Positions 22,461-32,940 of a DNA stretch of 64,000 bases are shown here, piece after piece. The first letter of the stretch is position 1. Each line of letters begins with the position of its first letter. Source of the DNA: Gracilaria domingensis (Eukaryota > Rhodophyta > Florideophyceae > Gracilariales > Gracilariaceae); assembly GCA_022539475.1 (NCBI GenBank), contig VCMS01000153.1, positions 79,898 to 143,897 on the forward strand, written 5' to 3'. The notes beneath the pieces are model-generated. The model made no database searches. It saw only the letters and a program-made list of their open reading frames with translations, and had not been told where the DNA came from. Made by a program: the position numbers and the translations under genes.

Positions 22461-22735
22461 ACCCTTCTGGCGCGCCGTCAAGCCACGGCGCGCTGTGATG
22501 ATTTCTTCTTTGGTGGCGGGCGCGCCGCAGCGCGCGGCACGCCACCCTCACTCAAGTTTTGCAGCTCGCGGGCCGCAGCGCGCGGCGCGCGAGCTTCACT
22601 CCTTTCATGCGGCTCGCGCGCCGCACCCCGCGGCGCGCGAGCTTCCTTCTTGCATCACGCGCGCCGCAGCGGGCGGCGCGCGAGCTTCCGTTCTTCAAAG
22701 CGGCTGGCGCGCCGCGACGTGCGGCGCGAGACACA
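22461..22735. repeat. GC-rich palindromic tandem array, copy 2
   Basis: Six units of about 46 bp, each with a GCGCGCCGCAGCGCGCGGCG-type near-palindrome and a spacer such as GAGCTTCCTTCTTGCA. It has the same architecture as the array at 5089-5380, and the units within each array are more alike than between arrays, suggesting local turnover. Confidence 0.85.
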
Positions 22736-22782
22736 ACGCCGAGGGGGGAGACGTGAAGTGCAGCTTCCACGCTGCGCTTCAT

Positions 22783-22846
22783 CTATCTCCCCCTGGAGAT
22801 ATAAAAAAATTGGTTGGGGTGTCCCAGAGGGTGCGGGACACCCCCC
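22783..22846 (+). other. Conserved hairpin tail after palindromic array, copy 2
   Basis: TATCTCC and GGAGATA form a short palindrome, followed by ATAAAAAAATTGG and then GTGTCCC spaced from GGGACAC so that they can pair. Order, spacing and much of the sequence match 5460-5524, although the paired bases differ in places. Confidence 0.6.
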
Positions 22847-23214
22847 CATAATCCGTCACCACAATATTCTTAATAAAGAGTAAAGATGTTTTCTGACTTA
22901 CATCTTGTCAATAAACTTCTCGAGCAGTATACGCATCTTTCAGCGTTCTTCATTGCCGCGTTTCATTTCACTGATAATTTCGCTATGGCGCTATGACTCC
23001 TCAGTAGAATATCTTTCAAGAAAGCCTTTCCCAGACGTTTTAGCTCGCTTACGGCTACTGCCTAGCGTCGCATCATCAATTCCGTCGGCTGTGCTCAATG
23101 CACCGGGGGTTTATGACGAGTCTTTCCTGATTCGATCTCATATAACTTCTCAAAGAAAGGGGGTTTGTTATAAAGGCTTTCATCGTCCCTATCACGCCCG
23201 GACGTAGAAATCGT

Positions 23215-23712
23215 TTATATATACGCGGCATAGTTATTCCGAAGTGGTACAAATATCTTTTGCCACGCCTGCGTAGAGCCTACAATTTCGTTTTCGTCCT
23301 TGGCCATTTTAATTGCTGCCGCAAATACTTCCTTAAGAGATCTTCGCTGATGCTGTCGAGATCCATATCCAGCCGCTTTCATTTTTTGTAGTAAGATCAA
23401 AACAGTTTCATGATCATATCCTTGTTTGGGGGTGGGAGGACCAACTTGTTTGACGTGGGCACTGTGGGCTTTATCCGTCACATTGAGTGCATCTGTTGTT
23501 GTATTTGGTTGGTTTGTAGCGGCACTTATGAGCTTTTGTTGCACCATTGCACCTTGCGGGGCAACGACGGGTTGAAGAGCAGCACTGCTTTGCGTCAAAT
23601 CTGTTGATGATATGGGTTTTGGATAATATGTGGGGAATGGCCATTTGTAATCTGCGGCACGGGCTAAGAGGTGGATGGCATTCTGTTTGGCACTGGAAAG
23701 GTTATCGGACAT
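23215..23712 (-). CDS. Hypothetical Harbinger ORF, possibly the second gene
   Basis: A 165-codon frame near the right terminal repeat, opposite in direction to the transposase. The middle is Gln/Thr/Pro-rich. The C-terminal third (YDHETVLILLQKMKAAGYG, SLKEVFAAAIKMAKDENE, AWQKIFVPLRNNY) looks helical, with a Trp and basic residues. Harbinger elements normally carry a second, Myb/SANT-like gene that helps the transposase bind DNA, so this position is suggestive, but I cannot see a clear Myb signature. A further open stretch upstream (23702-23956) may be its N-terminus in another frame. Confidence 0.35.
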   Translation of the reverse strand: MSDNLSSAKQNAIHLLARAADYKWPFPTYYPKPISSTDLTQSSAALQPVVAPQGAMVQQKLISAATNQPNTTTDALNVTDKAHSAHVKQVGPPTPKQGYDHETVLILLQKMKAAGYGSRQHQRRSLKEVFAAAIKMAKDENEIVGSTQAWQKIFVPLRNNYAAYI

Positions 23713-24021
23713 TCTGGAAATGAGGATAGTTGTGCTGGTGAGTTGCGGAAGAGGTGTGGAAGGTATCTGGTTCTCTGACTACCATCGGCAATGAGGCGTT
23801 GGAACTGGACTCTTTTGTATGCGTACTGTTTGTATTTTGGCGCCAAATGCATGCGTTTGTCTCTGCAATTGTCTTCAAAGGTTTCCACATTTCTACAAAA
23901 TGTCCAATGTTTTTGTGGATGGATTGTGCACAACCCGCCAAAAGCTCCGTGTTCACGGTGCGTTTTGTCTGTCTTTATGTGGAAAGGCCCTTACAGTAGG
24001 GCAGGCTCATGCGTCAAAAAA

Positions 24022-24113
24022 GTGGGGTCAAAGCTGAACACCGTAATTCCGCGCTTTTGAATGCTTCTGCAAGGAAAGCTGCCATCTCAAAAGGTGTTCA
24101 GCATTGACCCCAC
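24022..24113. repeat. Subterminal inverted repeat (21-bp arms)
   Basis: Bases 24022-24042 and 24093-24113 are inverted copies (GTGGGGTCAAAGCTGAACAC / GTGGGGTCAATGCTGAACAC, one mismatch) with a 50-bp spacer. It lies 28 bases inside the left end of pogo-2. No matching structure is seen at the right end. It may be a transposase-binding fold, a tiny inserted foldback element or an RNA hairpin. Confidence 0.7.
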
Positions 24114-24658
24114 GGTACAATCATGAACTACATCTGAAAGGAACACTTTCTTTACTCTCATCGAAGAGTCTAGAGCACGCTAACCCTCGTCTACTCAAGA
24201 TAGACAAACATGAAAACAATGTAGGCCCTTCACAGATTATAGAAATGGGCATTTCGTTCAACACACTTGCCAAAAAGGCTGCCATCCCCACGTCTACCGT
24301 AGTATACTTTCGAACTTCTTTCTTTGATACAAACTTTACAAAAGCGACTTGAAGACTATTTGTTGCGTGGATCCGATTCTCCTTGAAATCAAACAGAACG
24401 CAAGTCCCCTAACCTCCGCTACCGTCCAATTATTCGTTCTCAAACCTACAAGAGACCACCAAAACAACCAATCCCATCGTAAAGAAACCTCTCCGAGAAC
24501 TTTCAATGAAGTTCTAGAAGTCTATGAATGCTGCAAAGCATCTCTATCTCTCATTTATAAACCGCTCTCAGAACCTTGCGGCTTGTAAAACAGAACGTTA
24601 CCAATCTCAGCTTCCATTTGTCATTACCACTATCACTCATCCTGCATTCTACGACAAT

Positions 24659-26593
24659 ATGCCTTATAAGCACAAGTGGTCCCGCAAACTGAAACCAACG
24701 CACTTCTGCAAGAAGTGCAAATCCGTCCATAAGCGAACTGAGAACTGTTTCATGGTTCGGGCTATGCGCATGCGCGTTACCCGTGAAATGCGCCATGCCG
24801 TTTTTGCAGTCAAAGAAGGACGCATGTCGTTTCATGAGGTAAGTCGTAACTTCCGCCTGCCGGTTTCCTCTGTCCATTATTGGCTCCACCGCATTAATTT
24901 GGTCAGCAAGCCAGCGAGGTCGAAACGATTTGCCCTAACCGACACTGAAGAAGAGCACATAGTGCAGGTGCTTAACCATTATTCCAAAACTGGAAAGCAC
25001 ATGACTAGGAACGACTTGAAGGATGCTGTGAAGTTCTTGGTCCAGTCCTTTCCGATCGAAAGGCAGCAGAAACTACGGTTCAAAAGTGGTCGTCCGGGCG
25101 ACGATTGGTGTAGAGCTTTCCAGGTTCGACACGAAGACGTCATCATGTATCGCAAAGTCTCTGTTCAAGAATCGCAGAGATACATATCGACAAATGCAGA
25201 GGTTCTAACCAGCTATCTTGCGAAGATATCTGAAGTGATACAGATATACAACATCGACCGCCGCAGACTTTTCAACTTGGACAAAACGGGGTTTTCCGTT
25301 GAAAAGGAGGACAAGGAGACGCCTCGCACCAAGCACTACATCTTAATCGATGATGTTCCTGAAATTCAGGGCGCGTCTTTCAAGAACATATCCCGCATTA
25401 CCTGCCTTGCGTGTGTATCAGCCGAGGGTATCGCAGTCGATCCGATGTTTGTCTTTAAAGGATGTAGGGTACGCACACAAACAACCAATGAAACGGAAAG
25501 TGTTGAACCCATTCATGAAGGTTTGCCTCGAGGAGCGCTCGTAACCGCTCGCGAGGACGTTGCCGGTGTTGATGCCAACAATTTCTACCAGTGGGCAACC
25601 CACTTTGTGGCCAAGACTGAAGACCTCCGAGCTAATGGGCGCCATGTTTTGCTAACGTAAGATGGATACCGCAGTCATATGTCACTTTGTGTCTGTGAAT
25701 TGTTCCGCATCAATCGTGTGATCGCGTACCTGCTGCCAGCGCATACTAGCGCTACCACGCAACCGCTTGACGTCTCCGTCTTTTCGTCGATGAAATTAAC
25801 TTTTCGAGAGCTTCTTGCGGCTTGTGTGGGCTCTTTTCCATTGTTTGACAAGGAGCTTGATCTATTTGACGTATTTTGTCTTGTCACAGAAGCCTAAAAG
25901 AGAGCCATGACCCGTGAAAACATTCGGAGTGGATTCGTGAAAACGAGTCTCTGCCCTACAGATTCACATCATGTGCTTGGGGAATACAGGCCACGCAGCT
26001 TTGATTGCTTTTCGGAGCGAGTTGGTATCACTGAAATGATCTCAATGTTGCAGGTAAAGAGAGCGAAGACGCGCGCAAAGTTGTTAAGGACTGCTGTTCT
26101 GACGAAAACGGGATTCACCGACAACAGTGAGGGAGCGGTTTTGACCTGTGACGCTGCGTACGAGTTGATTAAATGCCAGGAACAGAAACAGAAAGCCAAG
26201 AAGGAAGCTAAGAAAAAACGAGAGGAAGCCAAGTCATCCAAGGAAAGGGCTAAAGTTGTTCAAAAGTGTGCCGCCAACATTGCTACTACGATACAAGGCG
26301 CTCTGCGCCGGAGCGAACGTTTCGGTAGCAATCTTGCTGTGCCCCGATCCTTCGAGGAGCGACGTTGCGTAGCTCAAGGCAATGTTCTCACCATGAATTC
26401 TTTCGGGGTTGCCGAAATGCCGCAGAACTCAGTCCGTGAGGCCCCAAAAATTTGGAAATTTGGGCAGCGGCACTCATCAGTAATCCAGTTGAAGCCTTCG
26501 TTTTTGCTCTCCTGTTGCCTCCCCCATCGCCCTCATCTGGCAGTTTTCACCATCTCCCATCGCAGGCTGCCTTCTCCTCAAGGTTTCTACTGA
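24659..26593 (+). pseudogene. Pogo-2 transposase (DDE_1, Jerky/Tigger-like), two in-frame stops
   Basis: From ATG 24659 one frame runs to 26593, broken by TAA at 25658-25660 and at 25895-25897. An N-terminal CKKCKSVHKRTENC motif may bind zinc. A psq-type helix-turn-helix follows (VKEGRMSFHEVSRNFRLPVS), then a CENP-B-like segment (DDWCRAFQVRHEDV). The catalytic core has FNLDKTGF (D1), the DGYRSH block (D2) directly after the first stop, and HTSATTQPLDVSVF (D3). The C-terminus is Lys/Glu-rich. Both stops lie within well-conserved sequence, so they are mutations. The transposase is related to, but clearly distinct from, the one in pogo-1. Confidence 0.85.
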
Positions 26594-26713
26594 TACTTTC
26601 CCTGCGTCCGGTATTCCACCCAACTCATCCGTTGGCTTGTCCCATTTCCACAGCCTCTTTCAAGTTGCACAACCTGATACGGTCCAGAGTATTTTGCGGC
26701 ACATGCAACTAGA

Positions 26714-27913
26714 ATGAAGGAAGTAACGTCCGACCCTATAATCAGACCTAATTTGTTATTAACCCCAAAGAATGATCCGTGTTATGCATGTGGACAGAAC
26801 TCAAAGAAACTTCCTACAGTACTGGTCCACCTAACCACTGCTCAACTGAAGAAACGAGCGAATGTGGACACATCACCTCTTCTGAACCCATTTGCATCCG
26901 GGTGTCCTGAACAGGTGAAGCTCTGCACTGATTGCAGGTGTTCTACAAAAGGATGGTCAGTGATTTGCAATCCTCGTAAATACGGGGCCAAATCCCAGGC
27001 AGCATTGGTATCCTGGAAAAGAAGATATACACCTGCAAGCGTTCGGAAGTCAAGCGAGTGTTATATTTGCGCAAGGCTTGCAAAATGTGGGAAAGAAGAT
27101 CTTATACCTTCGTATATTCCCGGGAAGAGCCTTCGATCTAATCTTCCTCTTCTTGAACTTTTGTTATATGATGAACATGCACGCGCCCATTTCTGTTCAG
27201 AACTGAGCCAAATGTCTAAAATATCTGAGCAAGATGCCCGTGATCTCCTCAAAGAATTGGCAGAATCTCGATATTGCTCATTACACCATAACCACACTCG
27301 ACATTCAAAAGATTCGGCGGCCCACATTGAGCCAAGTCGCAGGGGAGTCAAGCGTGGGTACTGCGTCTTTAGAGGTCATGGATGCCCCGATACAAGCCTG
27401 ATTTTTAGACCTATCTTGCGACCGTCATTGGATTCCTTGGAAGAATTGGAAGAGTTTGGTGAGCTTGAGCAGGCGATTGAGAGCCATTCGGGCTTTGCCC
27501 TCATAGCTGCAGAAACCATGGGAAAGCAAGCTTGTGGGTCTTGTAGGTATATTATTTCCAAAGGAAGAACCGGGACGGTTCCCACTGTGGACACTGCATC
27601 GCTACGCTGTGCTACCGGCCGATGTCTCGTTGACTGCATCTTCTATGCTCTGGATAACAATGTGGACAAAAGCCCTCAGTCGACTTACATGCGCGGAAAT
27701 GAAGCTGTTTTTGATAAGGCAAGGTCTCTAAGAGATGCAGTTGTTACGCCATTTTCAGGAGCACCCAATGCTCGTTTCTTGCCTGTAAGCAAAGTTCGAA
27801 AGCTGAGAAGATTCTTGCATGCTATGTCCATCAGTGGGACGAAGCATATATGCGACAGAACTGTAGAGCCAAGAATAGGGCCAGTATTGGCTGCAAGACG
27901 TGTTCATTTATAG
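26714..27913 (+). pseudogene. Giant cargo protein, N-terminal part
   Basis: A 399-codon segment from ATG 26714. Near the N-terminus paired cysteines suggest zinc binding (CYACG at residues 23-27, CTDCRC and CYIC later). An acidic stretch and a second Cys pair (ACGSCRY) follow. It ends at a TAG (27911-27913); the same frame stays open through that stop into the next segment at 27968, so the stop probably splits one protein. Architecture and downstream motifs resemble very large uncharacterised eukaryotic proteins that are often repeated in genomes (the DUF6589-like group). That family link is inference. Confidence 0.55.
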
Positions 27914-29056
27914 GCCCTATCGAGAAAGTGTCGCTGTTACGCCCTGCAAGACTCTCTTTCGGATACATTGAACAACTTCATGAGCATTTGCGGAGACAAT
28001 GAGGATTACCTCTCACCTAGAGACAGAAGGAAGATGCTGACGGATGTGTGCCAAAGATTCTTTAAGCAGGCCGAAAATTACAGGCATGGAAGATGGAGGC
28101 TTTGGGATGAAATTACCGCAATTCCCGCCAAGCTGTGGGCAACACTGATGATGGATATGGCATCTAACAGCCAACTCGCTTCCTGGAAGGTTGCTTCGGC
28201 GGCAGGCAGAGTTCCACTGTCTGATTTGTTCCCCATCTGCAACAAAAACCCTTCATTTCGGCCTGAGAACAGTGGCGAATCGGCATCAGCTCCATTTCCT
28301 GTGGAAACTGGTAATGGTCGCATGCCGCGTGTTGAGTACTTGCTTTGTATTCGTGTTCTCAAAGTTATTGAACAAATCGCGCTTTCACGTTCCAAATGTT
28401 GCGTGAGCCCGTTAACGGCATCGCTTTCTATAGCCGGGATAATGGAGTGCAGCGCATCGTGGCGAAGCTTTCTTCACTCTTTGGGCCTGATGACCTCACT
28501 AGACAGCAGTATGCTGTTTCGAAAACGTTTAATAATGAAGAGAGAAAGCGCTCAATCTGGAGCATTCGATAATATCAATGTTAGCGACCGAGTTGTCACG
28601 GTACAACTGGACAACCTCGATATTCTTCCGTTACATACTGTCAAGGCTGCCGGAAAAGCCTTGCCCATGATCAGCGGTACCGTAACTCAGAGCATTGTGC
28701 GAGCAAGAAAACGTGCGAGAATTGAAGAAGGCGACGAGAGGACTTTGGGATCTAATCGTAGTGAACAGGAGAACCATGAATGGTTGAACCCCCGCGAGGT
28801 CTTCAAAGTCGTGAGCTTTTTGCGGCTTCATTCAACTCAAATGAAGACGCAAACATACTGGAAGACTTTTCTGATATCGCTTTCGGTATTGTATACGAGA
28901 ATAGAGACAAGCTTTTGGGCATACCTAATGACAGAAAGATGTTTAACAGAGGCAAGACGGTGCTTCAGTACAAGCATCAGGGAGTCAACTTCAGGTCTCT
29001 TTTGTTGTCCTGTTTTCGACAACACGAAGGGGAAAGGTCAGACGATGCGGCCGTGA
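27914..29056 (+). pseudogene. Giant cargo protein, second part
   Basis: It continues the frame of 26714-27913 after one TAG. The key block is VVTVQLDNLDILPLHTVKAA near 28595-28650, where related large proteins carry a DN-D motif. A basic linker (VRARKRARIEEGDERTLG) follows. At about 28785-28800, around a run of five C, the protein-like reading shifts to the frame of the next ORF; the remaining codons to 29056 look non-coding. A one-base indel there is the simplest explanation. Confidence 0.5.
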
Positions 29057-32000
29057 TTGATCAGGACGTTTTATTTGTTGACGTTAGTAGAATGAGCGCA
29101 GCAGACATCCTCACCATCCATGAAAAACTGGGTCTTCTGAAGCAGCTCCTTACACCTGGAGAACCTGGATGTCCACGCCATATCGTTGTTGCGGGTGACC
29201 AACCAACATATAGGATGCTGGTTAAGATATGGAGGACTTCTTATCTGGAGGCAAAGAGGGACATGCTTGGCTCTGGGAATATGGTCGGGTTAAGAACATA
29301 TGAATGGTTAATACCATTTCCTGGTTTCTTTCACATAGAGAAACAAAGTCTCTATCCGCTTTGTAAGGAAATCTTTCATGGTTTGGGACTTCAAGAACTG
29401 GCTAAATGCTGCGGCTTATCAAATTCACAAGTACAGAACATCTTGCATCATGGTCATGCCCGGAATAATCGCGCGTTAGTCTTCAGCATTTGTGCTGCTC
29501 TACTAATTCACACAACCGATATCGTTCTGGCTGAGAACCCTGACGTGAAGGATGACATTGAGAACATCATGAGAGAAGGAAAAGAGCATGATTCTGTTGA
29601 GACCTCGAAGATGACGTCAGAGCTTAGGACTTGTACAACGGAGAGCGTCACATCCGTTACTATTTCAATTGGGAGAATTCTACGCAAGAAAGTGTCCTCC
29701 TTCTTTTCCAGCTCGGGTCCTAACGGTAGACATATCGTCACGACAGGACTCTTCACGTGCCTCTTACCTGTTGTAGGTTTCCATGTATTGTCCAGAACTG
29801 GGCACTCCAATGTGTTGGACAGTTTCTGGTTGCGCCTGAACAATATCTTGCATGCTTCCCGTCATATACACTACCAGCAACTTTACATGTTTTATGGTCT
29901 CTTAAAGGGAATGATGCCCAGGATTGTCTTTCGAGATCTGTACACCGATAAACCCGGCAGGATGCTGGCGCGAGTACCTTCATACACTGCGGGTAATGGG
30001 AGTATCTATGATTCTAGAGGATGGACTTATGTTCATCTTGACGAGGCTCTTGAGATGATGTTTGTAAGGATGTTGAAGTCCCTTAACGTCACATTGCTAC
30101 CGTACCTCGAAAGTGCGGGGGCCTGGCTTCTGCCTGTCTCAATGGCTCGAATGCAGATTCGAACAATCTGTGCCGCATCAAGGGCGTATAAGCGAGTGAG
30201 AGAGAACGGAGACGCTGATGAGCATATCACACCACTTGACAATTACGACAGAGCTGCTGCCCAGACATCAACAGTTCGAGAAATAGTGAACCTGATGCGA
30301 CTCAAAAGCTTTTTATCAAGTGAGCACCGCAGCTGCGACAGACTCAAGAATGTACTAGGAGTTCCTGAACGCGAGTTGACGGACGACGAAGCCCAGAAAT
30401 TGGTCCTGAACATCGACCAATACGGTCGAAAAAGTGTCGAGTTGCACGCCTCATCGATGTTCCCAGACGTTTTCGGCCCTTTATCGGGCGAAGATGTTCG
30501 TATTCATCTCAACAAGAAGCGACCGAAGGGTGAGTGGACGACAACACGGCGCATTCCTACGATTGGCAACACAATATTAGCCCAAAAGCAGGATGGTCCA
30601 AGCCCGAAGACCAAGAAGGCAAAGGATTCTAGGGTGGCATTATCGGAACGGCGTCACGCCTTTACAAAGTTAATGACCTCGCTGACTTTGGCAGAGCATA
30701 AGTCTATAGAATCTGGTGACCCAAATGGGGCTGGACATGCCAGACATAGGTGGAACATTTTGCACAGCGCCAGATATATGTTATCACCACACGCAGATGC
30801 ATATCTTTGGTTGGGAAATATCGTGAGGCACGCCAACAAAAGTCAGCTAATATCCGCTTTGAATCTTGAATTCCTCAGACAAGATGGAAATTCGGTTCTG
30901 AGTTCCATAAGACGTCCGACATCCAGTAGAAAGAACGTTTACTACTACTACGACTACCAAATGCCTCAGTATATCTCGATCATGATTGATGTCATGAATC
31001 ATATTTGGAGCAGAGGTACTGACGGGTCACGAGGAAACAGTATGCACGCTGTTACAGTTCTGAAGATGAAACAGTTGTTGCGACCATGGTTCAGTGGGAA
31101 ACGGGCCGAATGTCTTAAACAACTCCATCTCCATATCGATGACCCATCCAATGTCATCAAACAGAAGTCTGGAGAGCAAGGTCGTCGCGACTATGCGCGA
31201 GATATGTGCCAGGACTCGAAGTTAAAGGGAGAAGAAGAACTCTACAAATTGGGATTTTTGCTCCCCATTACTGTTCCATGGGGAACACTATTGAGCTCCA
31301 GAATTAGCAGAGATGCTATCAGTTCATTACATTTGTTTTGTGGGGCTGTTGCTGGACTGGAGCTTGCAGACGAATATAATCGCAACATTGACATATATCT
31401 GCACGGTGGTTGTTTCAGTATACGCCCAGCTTGCAGTGGAATGATTGCCAGTGAATTGATTCCAGAGCTTGCAGCAAAAGATGAGACAGTTGAACATCCA
31501 CGAGGAGGTGAGGTGTTGCTGATGCCGAAGGCTCTAGTGCAGAATGTTGAGGCCAAGCTTGATCACCACAAAGATAACGGTACTTCGATCGACCCCCATG
31601 TCAACGACCATACCTATGAGACTACTCTACACTCGAAATCAAAAGAGCAAATGACGAACGTAACCCATCTAGGACAAGAGGCAGTCGAATTTGAAGATGT
31701 ACTGTTTCAAGTACCGCGAAATAGGCCACTAGTGTTTTCCTCTGCTCATGGACTGCACATAAATGACAGTTATCTGACGCATGGAGAGTCTGAGACCAGG
31801 TTTGTGGCTGCATTCAACACATTCGTATTGCCTACCATTTATGAGTCTGACCTCAAGGAATCGCCGGGAAAAAGCGGATGTGTTCTGGTCTCGAGAGATA
31901 CGGATGTGACAATAATTTTAGCGCTCGCTCAATGTATGCGAGACATGAATGTCATACATGTCTTGGGTGACACAGTCGTTGACTTAGACAATCTAAATGA

Positions 32001-32418
32001 AACTCTCCGAAGAGAAGGAGTTAGTGCGACAATGTTCGCCAGCTGCTACGTTATGGCAGGATGTGACTTCTCTGCTGGAACGTACGGTGTAACACATGTG
32101 CACTACTTCAGGGCATGTTTAAGAAATGTGTCATTCTTAAATGGCATCGGAGACGCAGATGATTCCTCTTCCTTACAATTACTCATTCTCTTCGCTTATC
32201 TCGAGAAACATGGCTTCAGGTATCTTACGAACAGCCGAGAAAAGGAAAGGCTTCGAGAAAAGTGGGTATCAGAAGGATGCAGCGAGGAAGACGCAATGCG
32301 ACGTGCAAAGGAAATTTTTGTTAGTGAATGGGATGTGGGTACCCAAGATTGGTGTTTAGATGTCAGAAGATATGTGGCAGATCTATCAAGGTCTTTGAAT
32401 GAGCTGATACCACCTTAA
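28780..32418 (+). pseudogene. Giant cargo protein, main part with nuclease-like motifs
   Basis: A 1,212-codon segment, the longest open frame in the window. Around residues 138-190 it has VVAGDQPTYRMLVKIW and WLIPFPGFFHIEKQSL, matching the GDQ...FH blocks of DUF6589-like proteins. Around residues 1035-1100 it has CVLVSRDTDVTIILALAQ and MAGCDFSAGTYGV, a D-x-D plus GCD pattern that recalls XPG/FEN1-like (PIN-fold) nucleases in large repeated proteins of animals and protists. It ends at TAA 32416-32418, but the frame continues open into the Cys-rich segment at 32458. Enzymatic function is not demonstrated by sequence alone. Confidence 0.6.
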
Positions 32419-32940
32419 GAGCATGTTGATAATCAAACTAAGAGAGTACGACACATAGTGTTCAAGTACTGGAACCAAGCTGAGAAGAATGAATTGAGTC
32501 CCGACTTGGTTGGAGGTTGTAACGCTGATTCAGGCTTCACAAGTAACGGAGATTTTTTACTAGAGCGACAAGAAGATGTGAAAGCGATTGAGACGAAAAT
32601 AAGGGAACTATTGGCTAAGTGCAAATGCAAAGGAACCTGCATTACAAGGCACTGTTCATGTGTCAAACGAAACTTGAAGTGCATAGGGTGCGAGTGCCCG
32701 CGTTCGAAGTGCCAGAATAAGGTAACTGAAGATCCATTCATCGAGATGGTGGTCGACCGGGGCGGAGACAGCTGTGACGAAAATGGTGGTATGGATAATG
32801 TGGAGGTTTCTTGTGGTGATTCATATGAGTCGACCCATATAAATGTCGTAGAGCTTACAAAGAATGACCTTCGAAGTCTAAATAGCCTAATGACTTCGGA
32901 ACATGATTTCGAAGAGCTTCTGAACGCAGTTGAAGAGTAA
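32419..32940 (+). pseudogene. Giant cargo protein, Cys-rich C-terminal module
   Basis: Same frame as 28780-32418, separated from it only by the TAA. The segment reads RHIVFKYWNQAEK, a linker, then a CXC-like cluster (CKCKGTCITRHCSC, VKRNLKCIGCECP), and an acidic tail. Large PIN-like proteins with the preceding motifs commonly end in such a cysteine cluster, which supports reading all four segments as one protein of about 2,000 residues. If the TAA were real, this could be a separate 160-codon ORF from ATG 32458. Confidence 0.55.

Larger units (their letters stand above)
18290..23990 (+). mobile_element. PIF/Harbinger DNA transposon, with nested insertions
   Basis: Terminal inverted repeats begin GGGCCTTTCCACATAAAGAC at 18290 and, reversed, at 23990. 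Flanks are TTA at 18287-18289 and 23991-23993, the 3-bp duplication typical of PIF/Harbinger. Inside are a HARBI1-like transposase (19568-20893), a gypsy solo LTR (20855-21660) that cuts the transposase end, a GC-rich palindromic array with hairpin tail (22461-22846), and a minus-strand ORF near the right end. It lies within the copia 5' LTR. Confidence 0.9.
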
